This document shows positions 35,550 to 44,477 of a stretch of DNA of 64,000 nucleotides, one piece after another. Within the stretch, counting starts at the first letter, position 1, and each line of letters begins with the position of its first letter. This DNA is from CAWCHZ01 sp963795555. GTDB taxonomy: Bacteria; Actinomycetota; Thermoleophilia; Solirubrobacterales; Solirubrobacteraceae. The stretch covers positions 1,550,001-1,614,000 of the forward strand of contig CAWCHZ010000002.1 of assembly GCA_963795555.1 (NCBI GenBank). Reading direction: 5' to 3'. A program made the translations under genes and the position numbers. The notes under the pieces are model-generated. The model saw only the letters and a program-made list of their open reading frames with translations, was not told the origin of the DNA and searched no databases.

Positions 35550-35599
35550 GGCCGCGACGAGCGCAGGCCATAACCAGCGTGGCTGAGGCCGCGACGAGC
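35541..35599 (+). repeat. 22-bp direct repeat joining gloA stop and ppx start
   Basis: CGTGGCTGAGGCCGCGACGA plus two bases stands at 35541-35562 and 35578-35599, identical. The first copy contains the gloA stop, the second the ppx start codon. A GTG at 35542 in the first copy opens a 14-residue frame (MAEAATSAGHNQRG) that ends at a TGA overlapping the ppx start, with the same final residues RG as gloA. Confidence 0.9.
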
Positions 35600-37156
35600 T
35601 TGGCTGACGTCGTCCCGCCGGGGCCGGCGGCGGGCGAACGCCAGAGTGCGGTGATCGACCTCGGCTCCAACTCGTTTCGCCTCGAGGTCTTCAGCTGGGT
35701 CCCGCAGCGCTGGTGGAAGCGCACCGACGAGATCTACGACCCGGTCCGGATCGGACGCGGACTGGCGGCCAGCGGCGCGCTCGGACGCGAGCCGATGCAG
35801 CGCGCGCTGGAGACGATCGAGCTCTACGCGCACTTCTGCCGTTCGCGCTCGCTCAGCGATGCCAGCATCGACGCGGTCGCGACCAGCGCGATCCGGGACG
35901 CCTCCAACGGCGAGCAGTTCCTGGCCCAGGCGCGCGGGCGCTCGAAGCTGCCGGTGCGCGTGCTGTCGGCGCACGAGGAGGCCCGCTACGGCCACCTCGC
36001 AGGGGTGAACTCGACGACGCTGCGCGACGGCCTGGTGCTGGATCTCGGCGGAGGCAGCGTGCAGCTGGTCCTGGTGCGCGATCGCCGCGCGGCCGAGCTG
36101 GGCTCCTGGCCGCTGGGGTCGGTGCGAATGACGGAGCGCTTCCTGGGGGATGGCAAGGCCAGCCGCAAGGAGCTGCGCGCACTGCGCGCGCACGTGCGTG
36201 AGACCCTGGACGACGTCGCCTGGCTTGCTGACGGCTGCGAACGCATGGTCGGCCTCGGTGGGACGATCCGCAACCTCGCGGCGGCCGCGCAGCGCGAGGC
36301 GCAGCTGCCCAGCTTCGGCGTGCAGGGCCAGCTGCTGACCGGCGAGAGCCTGGGCAATCTGGTGGACCTGCTGGCGGGGCTCAGCCCCGCGCAGCGCTCG
36401 CAGACGCCTGGCATCAAGCCCGAGCGCGGGGACGTGATCTTGGCGGGCGCGGTGGTCATCGAGGCGATCGTGCGAGCTGCGGGAGCGCCGGCGCTCGAGG
36501 TGACCGAGGCCGGCCTGCGCGAGGGGATCTTCTTCACGCAATACCTCGCCGGAGTCGATCCGCCGCTGTTCGAGGACGTGCGCAGCGCGAGCATCGGCAA
36601 CCTGGCACGTCAGTACCACGCCGACCTGGTGCACGTCGAGCACGTTGCCAAGCTGGCGCTGGAGATGTTCGATGCGCTTGCAGCCGCGCGGTTGCACGCT
36701 GGCGATCCGCTCGAGCGCGAGTTGTTGTGGGCAGCGGCGATGCTGCACGACATCGGCGTGACGGTCGACTACGACGATCACCACCGGCATTCGCGCTACC
36801 TGATCCTCAACGCGGGCCTGCCGGGCTTCGCGCCACGCGAGGTCGCGCTGATCGCCCAGCTCGCGCGCTATCACCGCAAGGGCACGCCGACCCCCGGGCC
36901 GTTCGCCAAGCTGATGGACAAGGGCGACGACGAGCGCCTGGCGCGCTGCACCGCGCTGCTGCGGCTCGCCGAGCAGCTGGACCGCAGCCGCGACCAGGCC
37001 GTGCGCACGACGCGCGTCGGGCTGGGTGACGGCCACGTGACGCTGCGCCTGCTCAGCGACGAGGACGTCAGCGTGGCGCGTTGGGCGGCCGAGCGCCACG
37101 CCGATGTCTTCGAGCTCGCGTTCGGTCGCGCGTTGCGCATCGAAGCGACCGACTGA
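35579..37156 (+). CDS. Ppx/GppA-family exopolyphosphatase
   Basis: Hydrolyses polyphosphate and/or pppGpp. The ASKHA N-terminal domain begins with SAVIDLGSNSFRLEVFSW and has the phosphate loop DLGGGSVQLVL and GLGGTIRNLA; a C-terminal HD-like domain follows with MLHDIGVTVDYDDHHRHSRYLI. The length of 525 residues fits full-length Ppx/GppA. GTG at 35579 is the best start; an internal start closer to the first strand is possible. It begins inside the second copy of a 22-bp repeat and is probably read through from gloA. Confidence 0.92.
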   Translation: MAEAATSLADVVPPGPAAGERQSAVIDLGSNSFRLEVFSWVPQRWWKRTDEIYDPVRIGRGLAASGALGREPMQRALETIELYAHFCRSRSLSDASIDAVATSAIRDASNGEQFLAQARGRSKLPVRVLSAHEEARYGHLAGVNSTTLRDGLVLDLGGGSVQLVLVRDRRAAELGSWPLGSVRMTERFLGDGKASRKELRALRAHVRETLDDVAWLADGCERMVGLGGTIRNLAAAAQREAQLPSFGVQGQLLTGESLGNLVDLLAGLSPAQRSQTPGIKPERGDVILAGAVVIEAIVRAAGAPALEVTEAGLREGIFFTQYLAGVDPPLFEDVRSASIGNLARQYHADLVHVEHVAKLALEMFDALAAARLHAGDPLERELLWAAAMLHDIGVTVDYDDHHRHSRYLILNAGLPGFAPREVALIAQLARYHRKGTPTPGPFAKLMDKGDDERLARCTALLRLAEQLDRSRDQAVRTTRVGLGDGHVTLRLLSDEDVSVARWAAERHADVFELAFGRALRIEATD

Positions 37157-37246
37157 GCGGACTCCCACCGATGAGGTCGCTGTCCCGGGCGGGACGGCGA
37201 CAGGCCGGCGGCGTCAGGCCGGTGGCGCGACGCCAGGTGTGTCGCC

Positions 37247-38149
37247 TCAGGCCGGTGGCGCGATGCCGGCGCGACGCGCGACGCGGCCGGCAAGATCGGC
37301 AACCGTCGGGCAGCTGAGCCGGTGACGAGCGGCGGCGCGCAGGACCGCGCCGGCAATCGCGTCGAGCTCCGGCACGATCCCCGCCGCGATGTCGCGGCGC
37401 ATCGAGGAGCCGAGGCCGGCGTGGGCGTCGTCGAGCTCACGCATGATCGCGGTCGCCGTCACATTCGCTCCGTCGGCCGCGGCCACCATTGCCGTCTCGC
37501 CGACACAGCCCTCCAGCAGCGCCCGCAGCGACGGCGTTGAGCGGATCTGACCCAGCGGGCGGTCCAGCGCGCTCGTCGTCAGCGCGAGCGCATTGAGCCG
37601 GACGAGCTTGCCCCAGAGGACGTCGGCCTCGCTGTCGCGCGCGAGCACGGACAGACCAGCCGCCTCCAGGACCTCCGTCAACCAGGCCAGTCGCGGGCGC
37701 TGGGCGGGGTCGGCGCCGCAGAGATCGATGCGCACCGTGGGGCTGGTCTGCGCGATCACCCCGGGGGCCGAACGATCGGCCTCGATGCGGATCGCGCCGG
37801 CGACCACGCCGCGCGGGAAGCGCTCGCGCAGCAGTTGCTGATGGTCGAGCCCGTTGAGCAGTGGCACGATCGTCAGTGGGTCGGCCTCGATGCGATCGAG
37901 CGCCTGAGCCAGGCCGCTGAACTTGGTGGCGACGATCAGCACGTCGACGCGCTCGTCCAGTGTCGGGGCGACCGCGGGGCGCGCGTTGAAGTCACCGAGC
38001 GCGACGCTGTGGATCTCGAGCCCCGACCGCGCGATCTGCGCGACGGTCGCCTCGCGGCCGACCAGCAGCGGAGCGGCGCCGCTGCGCCACAGCGCGCCGG
38101 CCAGGAACCCCCCGACCGCGCCCGGGCCCAGGATGGCAATCGACCCCAT
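37247..38149 (-). CDS. Ketopantoate reductase-like protein (PanE/ApbA)
   Basis: NADPH-dependent 2-dehydropantoate reductase family, used in pantothenate/CoA synthesis, though paralogues have other substrates. The 300 residues begin MGSIAILGPGAVGGFLAGAL (dinucleotide-binding GxGxxG), with VLIVATKFSGLAQAL, PLLNGLDHQ and WGKLVRLNALALTT (catalytic lysine). A TAGCGT box at 38163-38158 ends 8 nt before the ATG, so leaderless. It is divergent from the Nudix gene. Confidence 0.9.
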   Translation of the reverse strand: MGSIAILGPGAVGGFLAGALWRSGAAPLLVGREATVAQIARSGLEIHSVALGDFNARPAVAPTLDERVDVLIVATKFSGLAQALDRIEADPLTIVPLLNGLDHQQLLRERFPRGVVAGAIRIEADRSAPGVIAQTSPTVRIDLCGADPAQRPRLAWLTEVLEAAGLSVLARDSEADVLWGKLVRLNALALTTSALDRPLGQIRSTPSLRALLEGCVGETAMVAAADGANVTATAIMRELDDAHAGLGSSMRRDIAAGIVPELDAIAGAVLRAAARHRLSCPTVADLAGRVARRAGIAPPA

Positions 38150-38172
38150 GGGGCCAGACGCTAGCGGAGGTC

Positions 38173-38268
38173 GGTGTGGCGCCGGCGCCGGCGACCCCGC
38201 GTGGCCCCACGCTGGCTAAGGCCGCTGTGGCGCCGGCGACCCCACCTGGCCCCACGCTGGCTAAGGCC
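38173..38268 (+). repeat. 45-51-bp direct repeat between panE-like and Nudix genes
   Basis: Two long copies (38173-38223 and 38224-38268) share GTGGCGCCGGCG, the intervening CCCC tract and GGCCCCACGCTGGCTAAGGC; a partial third copy continues to about 38287. The array occupies the space between two divergent leaderless promoters. Confidence 0.88.
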
Positions 38269-38303
38269 GGTGTGGCCCCGCGTGGGGACTACGCTGTCGG
38301 ACG

Positions 38304-38996
38304 ATGGAAGCGTCAGCGATCCCACCGACCATCGCGCCCGCCACCGCGACGGCCACCGTGCTCGCGCGCGGGCCGTGGGAGCCCAGCGCAATTCGCTGTC
38401 GCTGGCGCAGCGAGCCGTTCGAGCCCGAGGCTCGCGCCACCGCAGCGGCCGACGCCGCGATCGCGGCGCTGCAGCGCCGTGGCTCGCCCTCCCACGACGG
38501 CTTGAGCGGCCGGCTGGTCGACTACGAGGCCAGTGCGGATGGGCTGCTGCTGACGCTGCAGCCGGCGCGCTGGTCATTGCGGCTGGTCGCAGACGACGCC
38601 GCCGACGCAGTCTCGGTTCTCTGCGTGACACGAGCGGCGGATGGCCGCTGGCTGGCGGGGCGCCGCGCCAGCTGGCTGGCTTCCTGGGCGGGTCGCTGGG
38701 CACTGGGCGCCGGCGGCGCGATCGAGCCGGGCGAGAGCCCCGTCGACGCGCTGACGCGCGAGCTGGCGGAGGAGTGGGCGGTGCAGCCCGAGCGGCTGAC
38801 GATCGAGGCGCTGCTGCGCCTGCCGCGCGGGATGGTGATGGTGATCGGCCTCGCCTGGCTGCCCGCCGATGCAGTGCCCGTCGCCGACAGCGAGCACGAC
38901 GCGCTGGCGTGGTGGCCGGCCGACGTCGCAAGCTGGCCGCCCGAGGCCGACGTGGCGCTGCGCCACGTCGGGGCGCTGCTGACGAGCTCGTCATGA
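38304..38996 (+). CDS. Nudix hydrolase-family protein
   Basis: 230 residues. The Nudix box GAIEPGESPVDALTRELAEEWAV fits GX5EX7REUXEEXGU with alanine instead of the last glycine, at about residues 137-159. The N-terminal 90 residues are a separate domain with no clear relatives, typical of longer Nudix proteins with a substrate-selecting extension. TACGCT at 38290-38295 lies 8 nt before the ATG, so a leaderless mRNA is likely. The substrate is unknown. Confidence 0.87.
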   Translation: MEASAIPPTIAPATATATVLARGPWEPSAIRCRWRSEPFEPEARATAAADAAIAALQRRGSPSHDGLSGRLVDYEASADGLLLTLQPARWSLRLVADDAADAVSVLCVTRAADGRWLAGRRASWLASWAGRWALGAGGAIEPGESPVDALTRELAEEWAVQPERLTIEALLRLPRGMVMVIGLAWLPADAVPVADSEHDALAWWPADVASWPPEADVALRHVGALLTSSS

Positions 38997-38997
38997 G

Positions 38998-39363
38998 ATG
39001 CTCGATCACGTCGCGATGACGCATGCGATGTTGACGTTCGGTCGTCTGAGGGTCGTCTCCTTCTGTCACTCGGCGATCTACCTGGCGTTGCTGTGCGTCG
39101 CCTTCGGCGCTGGTAATCCCGAGCCCGCGACCTTCGTGCTCGGGATGGCGCATGGGGTGCTGTGGATCGGGATGGCGTTTGCCTGCCTGTGGGCGGCGAC
39201 GCGTCGGGTGATCCCCTTCTGGCTCGCCGTCACGGTGGCCGTGATCGGCGGGCTGGGCCCGTTCGCGGGCAGCATCGGCTTCGTGATCGAGCAGCGACGG
39301 CGGAGCCGGGCGGCGGCGAGGCGCCCGGCTGGGCAGGCTCGGATGTCCGCCGCAGGACGCTAG
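38998..39363 (+). CDS. DUF3817-like integral membrane protein
   Basis: 121 residues with three membrane helices (about 17-40, 45-67 and 72-97) and GMAHGVLWIGMAFACLWAATRR, typical of DUF3817 proteins, whose function is unknown. The ATG at 38998 lies one base after the Nudix stop (TGAGATG), so the pair is co-translated. The C-terminus is basic (QRRRSRAAARR). Start is uncertain by a few codons because further ATGs lie at the beginning of the frame. Confidence 0.82.
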   Translation: MLDHVAMTHAMLTFGRLRVVSFCHSAIYLALLCVAFGAGNPEPATFVLGMAHGVLWIGMAFACLWAATRRVIPFWLAVTVAVIGGLGPFAGSIGFVIEQRRRSRAAARRPAGQARMSAAGR

Positions 39364-39374
39364 AGTTCAGCCAC

Positions 39375-42300
39375 GTGGCGGTCGACACGACCATCCATGT
39401 GAACATGCCTGCGCTGGGCGAGTCGGTGACCGAGGGAACCGTGCTCGAATGGCACAAGCAGGAGGGTGACTTCGTCGACGCGGACGAGACGATCGTCGAG
39501 ATCTCGACCGACAAGATCGACGCCGAGGTCCCGGCCCCCGCCGCCGGCACCGTCACCAAGATCCACGCTCCCGAGGGCAGCACCGTCGCGGTCGGCGACC
39601 TGCTCGCCGAGATCGCGGCCTCCAACGGGGCCGAGGCCGCGACGTCAGCCAGGACCGCCACCGCGGCGAGCTCCAGCTCGGGCGCCGCCTCGCCGGCGCC
39701 AGCGGGCCCGACCGTCGACCTCGTGATGCCGGCGATGGGGGAGTCGGTCACCGAGGGGACGATCCTCGGGTGGCACAAGGGAGTCGGCGATCCCGTGCAG
39801 GCGGATGAGACGATCGTCGAGATCTCGACCGACAAGATCGACGCCGAGGTTCCCGCCCCCACGACCGGGACGGTGAGCGAGATCCTCGTCGCGGCGGGAG
39901 ACAGCGTCACCGTCGGCCAGCTGCTGGCGAGGATCGCCGCGGGGGACCCCGCCGAAGGCACGGGGAGCGCTCCGGCCCCCAGCGCCGCGTCCGCGACGCC
40001 CGAGACCGTCGAGGACGCCAACGCATCGCCGGTCGCGCGCCGCGCCGCCGCCGAGCATGGCGTCGACCTGGCGCGGGTCGCGGGCAGCGGGCCCGGCGGC
40101 CGGATCTCGAAGGCCGACGTCCTCGCGCAGGTGGCGCGCGGCGCCGTCGCACCGACCACCATCCCTGCCGGTCCGACGACCACGGACGGCGCGACGGCCG
40201 CCCCCGCAACCGCCAACGGCGCGACGGCCGGCGCGACGCAGCGCATGAAGGGTGCGCCGGCGATGCTCGCGCGCTACATGGACGAGAGCCGCTCGATCCC
40301 GACGGCGACCTCGTTTCGCACGATCACCGTCACGGTGCTGGATGCGCGCCGTCGCGAGCTGAAGACCGCCGGCCAGCGCGTCTCCTTCACCCACCTGATC
40401 GCCTACGCGCTGGCGCGAGCGGCGACGGCGATGCCGGTGATGACGCATCACTACGCCGGGATCGACGGGCAGCCCAACCGCGTCGTCGACGGTGCGGCTC
40501 ACCTCGGTCTGGCGGTCGACGTCGAGCGCAAGGACGGCTCTCGCACCCTGATGGTGCCCGTCGTGCGCAACGCGGGCACGCTCTCGTTCAGCGACTTCCT
40601 GGCGGCCTACGACGATCTCGTCGCGCGTGCGCGCGAGAACCGCCTCACCGCCGACGACCTCGTCGGCGCCAACATCAGCCTCACCAATCCGGGCGGCCTC
40701 GGCACCTCGGCCTCGGTGCCCCGGCTGATGGTCGGCCAGGGCACGATCGTCGCGACTGGCTCGATCGGCTATCCGACCGGCCTGGAGCGGATCGGCGACA
40801 TGATCGGCGCCGAGAAGGTCATGACGATGACCTCGACTTATGACCATCGCGTCATCCAGGGCGCGGAGTCAGGTCGCTTCCTGGCGTTGATCGAGGCGTT
40901 GCTGCAGGGCGATGAGGGCTTCTACGAGGATGTCTTCGGCTCACTTGGGGTTGCGCTGGGCGCGCTGCCGCCCGCCCCGGCTCCGGCGGCGGCCGCGGCC
41001 GCGGTGCGTGAGGCCCGCCCGGCAGAGGCTGCGCCCACCGAGGAGCTGCTGCAGGCGGTGCAGGCCGCCACCTCCCTGCTCAAGGCCCATCGCACGCACG
41101 GTCATCTCGCCGCTCACCTGGACCCGCTCGGCTCCGAGCCCGAGGGCGATCCGGCGCTCTACCCCGAGCCGCTCGGCCTGACGCCGGAGGTGATGGCGCA
41201 GATCCCGGCCAAGATCCTGCGGATGCACGTGCCCGGAGCGACGCTCGCCGACGCGCTGCCGCATCTGCGCGAGACCTATTGCGGGACGATCGCCTACGAG
41301 ATCGAGCATCTGGCGTCGCACCGCCAGCGCGTCTGGCTACGCGAGCGCGTCGAGTCGGGTGCCTTCCGCCATTCGCTCACGAGCGACGAGGAGCGCGCGC
41401 TGCTGACGCGCCTGACGCAGGTGGATGCGCTCGAGCGCTTCATGCATCGCACCTATTTGGGTCAGAAGCAGTTCTCGATCGAGGGTCTCGACATGACCGT
41501 CCCGATGCTCGATGAGCTGATCAAGCTCGCCGGCGCCAACGGCACCCAAGAGGTCGTGATCGGAATGGCGCACCGCGGTCGCCTCAACGTGCTCGCCCAC
41601 AACCTCGGCCGTCCCTATGACTCGATCTTCGCCGAGTTCGAGGGCGCTTCGATGATCGAGGCGGTGACGACGATCCCGCAGGGCGGCACGGGCGATGTCA
41701 AGTATCACCACGGCGCGCAGGGCTCATACGAGCTGCCGAGCGGCGGCGCGATCATGATCCGCCTGGAGTCCAACCCCAGCCACCTGGAGTACGTCTCGCC
41801 GATCGTCGAGGGCGCGACGCGGGCCGCTCAGACGACGCGCCAGGGACCGCACACCCACCACGACACCAACGCGGCATTTCCGATCATCCTGCACGGCGAC
41901 GCCTCCTTCCCCGCGCAGGGCGTGATCGCCGAGACGTTCAACCTGCAGGCGCTCGACGGCTACAAGGTCGGCGGCACCGTCCACCTGATCCAGAACAACC
42001 AGGTCGGCTTCACCACCGATCCCGACGACGCTCGCTCCACGCGCTGGGCGTCGGACCTCGCCAAGGGCTTCGACGTGCCGATCATCCACGTCAACGCCGA
42101 CGACGTCGCGGCCTGCATCGCGGCCGTGCGGCTGGCGTTCGCGTTCCGCCAGGAGTTTGGGCACGACGTGCTGATCGACCTGATCGGCTACCGGCGCTTC
42201 GGCCACAACGAGGCCGACGAGCCGGCCTACACCCAGCCCGAGATGTATGAGCTGATCAAGGACCACCCGCCCGTGCGCGAGCTCTTCGCCCGCTCGCTGG

Positions 42301-43673
42301 TCGAGCGGGGGGTGATCAGCCAGCAGGAGGCCGACGCCGAGGCCGACCGCATCTGGCAGACGCTGCGGGCCGACCACGACCGCCTCAGGCGCCAGATCGA
42401 GCATCACGAGCAGGTCGAGCAGCACACCGGCGAGTACGAGCTGGACCGCTCACCGAGCCCGGAGGTCGTCACCGCCGTGCCAGCCGATCGCCTGGTCGCG
42501 CTCAACGAGGAGCTGCTGCACGTCCCGGACGGGTTCACGGTCCACCCCAAGCTCCAGCGCCAGCTCGAGCGCCGACGCGGCGCGTTGGGAGACGCGGGCG
42601 GGATCGATTGGGCGCATGCGGAGAGCCTTGCGTTCGCCTCGCTGCTGACCGAGGCGATCCCGATCCGGCTGACCGGCCAGGACTCCGAGCGCGGAACCTT
42701 CTCCCAGCGCCACCTGGTCCTGCACGACGTCCACACCGGGCAGCGCTACTCGCCGATCCAGCACATCGCCGAGGCGCTCGCGCCGATCGAGCTGCACAAC
42801 TCGCCGCTGTCCGAGGTCGCCTGCCTGGGCTTCGAGTACGGCTACTCGCAGGAGGCACCCGAGACGCTCGTGCTCTGGGAGGCGCAGTACGGCGACTTCG
42901 CCAACGCGGCCCAGGTGATCATCGACCAGTTCCTGATCTCGGGGCTGGCGAAGTGGGGCCAGACCTCACGCCTCACCCTGCTGCTGCCGCACGGCTATGA
43001 GGGCTCGGGTCCCGAGCACTCATCGGGACGCCTCGAGCGCTTCCTCAGCCTGGCCGCCGAGGGCAACCTGCGCATCGCCAACCTGACCACGCCAGCGCAG
43101 TACTTCCACATGCTGCGTCGTCAGGCGCTGGTCGCCAAGCAGCGCCCGCTCGTGATCATGACGCCCAAGAGCCTGCTGCGGCTGTCGCAGGCGACCAACC
43201 GGCTGCAGCATCTCTCCGAGAGCCGCTTCATGCCGGTGCTGCCCGAGCCCCGCGTCGAGCCCGAGCGGGTCCGGCGACTGGTGCTCTGCACGGGCAAGAT
43301 CTACTACGACCTCGTCGGCCACTCGCATCGTGCCGAGCGCAGCGACCTGGCCGTCGGTCGGGTCGAGCTGCTCTATCCGTTCCCCGAGCACCAGATCCGC
43401 GAGCTGATCGCGAGCTATCCGAACCTGGAAGAGGTCGTCTGGGTGCAGGAGGAGCCGCGCAACATGGGCGCGCGGGCGCACATGTCACCGCGTTTGATGC
43501 AGATCATGCCCGAGCACCTGGCCTTCGGCTACATCGGCCGCCCGGAGCGCGCCAGCCCCGGCGAGGGCTATCCGGCCACGCACATCCAGGAGCAGAACCG
43601 CATCATCAGCACCGCGCTCGACACCTCCACGCCGGTGTCGATGTACCCGCAGAAGACGCCCGGCGAGCGCTAG
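39375..43673 (+). CDS. kgd: Fused lipoyl-E2-E1 2-oxoglutarate dehydrogenase
   Basis: Multifunctional TCA enzyme of 1432 residues. Order: lipoyl domain 1 (lipoylated K47 in EISTDKIDAEVPAP), lipoyl domain 2 (K154 in the same sequence), peripheral-subunit-binding domain (about 217-254), E2 succinyltransferase domain (about 290-520, STYDHRVIQGAESGRF active-site region) and E1o thiamine-diphosphate domain (about 565-1432, GMAHRGRLNVL, GDASFPAQGV, YRRFGHNEADEP). Mycobacterial and corynebacterial Kgd/OdhA lack lipoyl domains, so this is an unusually complete fusion. GTG at 39375 follows a TAGAGT box by 8 nt. A 44-nt identical block in both lipoyl domains indicates recent duplication or gene conversion. 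Confidence 0.95.
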   Translation: MAVDTTIHVNMPALGESVTEGTVLEWHKQEGDFVDADETIVEISTDKIDAEVPAPAAGTVTKIHAPEGSTVAVGDLLAEIAASNGAEAATSARTATAASSSSGAASPAPAGPTVDLVMPAMGESVTEGTILGWHKGVGDPVQADETIVEISTDKIDAEVPAPTTGTVSEILVAAGDSVTVGQLLARIAAGDPAEGTGSAPAPSAASATPETVEDANASPVARRAAAEHGVDLARVAGSGPGGRISKADVLAQVARGAVAPTTIPAGPTTTDGATAAPATANGATAGATQRMKGAPAMLARYMDESRSIPTATSFRTITVTVLDARRRELKTAGQRVSFTHLIAYALARAATAMPVMTHHYAGIDGQPNRVVDGAAHLGLAVDVERKDGSRTLMVPVVRNAGTLSFSDFLAAYDDLVARARENRLTADDLVGANISLTNPGGLGTSASVPRLMVGQGTIVATGSIGYPTGLERIGDMIGAEKVMTMTSTYDHRVIQGAESGRFLALIEALLQGDEGFYEDVFGSLGVALGALPPAPAPAAAAAAVREARPAEAAPTEELLQAVQAATSLLKAHRTHGHLAAHLDPLGSEPEGDPALYPEPLGLTPEVMAQIPAKILRMHVPGATLADALPHLRETYCGTIAYEIEHLASHRQRVWLRERVESGAFRHSLTSDEERALLTRLTQVDALERFMHRTYLGQKQFSIEGLDMTVPMLDELIKLAGANGTQEVVIGMAHRGRLNVLAHNLGRPYDSIFAEFEGASMIEAVTTIPQGGTGDVKYHHGAQGSYELPSGGAIMIRLESNPSHLEYVSPIVEGATRAAQTTRQGPHTHHDTNAAFPIILHGDASFPAQGVIAETFNLQALDGYKVGGTVHLIQNNQVGFTTDPDDARSTRWASDLAKGFDVPIIHVNADDVAACIAAVRLAFAFRQEFGHDVLIDLIGYRRFGHNEADEPAYTQPEMYELIKDHPPVRELFARSLVERGVISQQEADAEADRIWQTLRADHDRLRRQIEHHEQVEQHTGEYELDRSPSPEVVTAVPADRLVALNEELLHVPDGFTVHPKLQRQLERRRGALGDAGGIDWAHAESLAFASLLTEAIPIRLTGQDSERGTFSQRHLVLHDVHTGQRYSPIQHIAEALAPIELHNSPLSEVACLGFEYGYSQEAPETLVLWEAQYGDFANAAQVIIDQFLISGLAKWGQTSRLTLLLPHGYEGSGPEHSSGRLERFLSLAAEGNLRIANLTTPAQYFHMLRRQALVAKQRPLVIMTPKSLLRLSQATNRLQHLSESRFMPVLPEPRVEPERVRRLVLCTGKIYYDLVGHSHRAERSDLAVGRVELLYPFPEHQIRELIASYPNLEEVVWVQEEPRNMGARAHMSPRLMQIMPEHLAFGYIGRPERASPGEGYPATHIQEQNRIISTALDTSTPVSMYPQKTPGER

Positions 43674-43709
43674 GCCCGTGCGGCCGTGTGACGTCGCGTT
43701 GCTCTGGCG

Positions 43710-44390
43710 CTAGGCGAACAGCGTCAGCTCGGGCTCGCGTTCGCCACGCAGAACTGCAAGGTCGACCTCGACGCAGTCGATCCCGCGTGCCTGCGCGAGC
43801 ACCCGTGCCTGCGGGCGGATCTGCTGAGCCGCCAGCACGCCCCGGCAGGAGGCCATCGCCGGATCCCGCGCGATGCGCTCCAGATAACGTGAGAGCTGCT
43901 CGACCGCGTCGATCGTCCCGATCCGCTTGATCTCGACCGCGATCCACTCGTCCTCGGCGTCGCGGCACATCAGGTCCACCGGGCCGATGTCGGTCGGCCA
44001 CTCCCGCCGCACGAGCCGGAAGCCCTCGCCGCACCGGTGCGGCTGCTCGGCGAGCAGCTCCTGGAGGTGGGCCTCGACGCCGTCCTTCTCCAGCCCGGCG
44101 GCCTCGCCCATGTCGTGCTCGACGTTGGAGAGGATCTCCTCGACGAGGATCTCGAGCCGCTCCTCGGAGCCGACCTTGCGGACCTCCAGGCGCTCGAGCG
44201 GGTCGCCGTGCTGCTCAATCGCCGTCGGCGGCGTCATCCAGTTGAGCGGCTTGACGCGCTGGCCCCCGCCGTCGGACCAGACCATGAACGTGCCGTCTGC
44301 CTTGACCATCAGCAGGCGCACCGCGAGCGGCAGGATGGTGGCCAGGCGGCCGTTGTAGCGGACCTCGCAGCGGGCGACGATCAGGCGCAT
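43710..44390 (-). CDS. nucS: Mismatch-specific endonuclease NucS/EndoMS
   Basis: Cuts mismatched DNA and replaces MutS/MutL repair in actinobacteria. The 226 residues start MRLIVARCEVRYNGRLAT and carry the RecB-like catalytic motif PTDIGPVDLMCRDAEDEW IAVEIKR with D139, E153 and K155. The C-terminus ends PELTLFA, close to the QLxLF beta-clamp-binding motif of EndoMS proteins. A TAGGGT box (44402-44397) lies 6 nt before the ATG, so leaderless. It is convergent with the 2-oxoglutarate dehydrogenase gene. Confidence 0.95.
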   Translation of the reverse strand: MRLIVARCEVRYNGRLATILPLAVRLLMVKADGTFMVWSDGGGQRVKPLNWMTPPTAIEQHGDPLERLEVRKVGSEERLEILVEEILSNVEHDMGEAAGLEKDGVEAHLQELLAEQPHRCGEGFRLVRREWPTDIGPVDLMCRDAEDEWIAVEIKRIGTIDAVEQLSRYLERIARDPAMASCRGVLAAQQIRPQARVLAQARGIDCVEVDLAVLRGEREPELTLFA

Positions 44391-44477
44391 CGGGCCACCC
44401 TAGTTGCGGTCACGGACGGGGCTCGCCAGACAGGTGCGGCGGGACCTGCGATGCCGTGTCGACCGGGTGGGGCGCCC

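Noticed and set aside
38173..38268. Site-specific recombination or replication-origin iterons
   Set aside because: Only two full copies, GC-rich, no AT-rich unwinding region, DnaA boxes or initiator gene; more simply explained as a boundary duplication.
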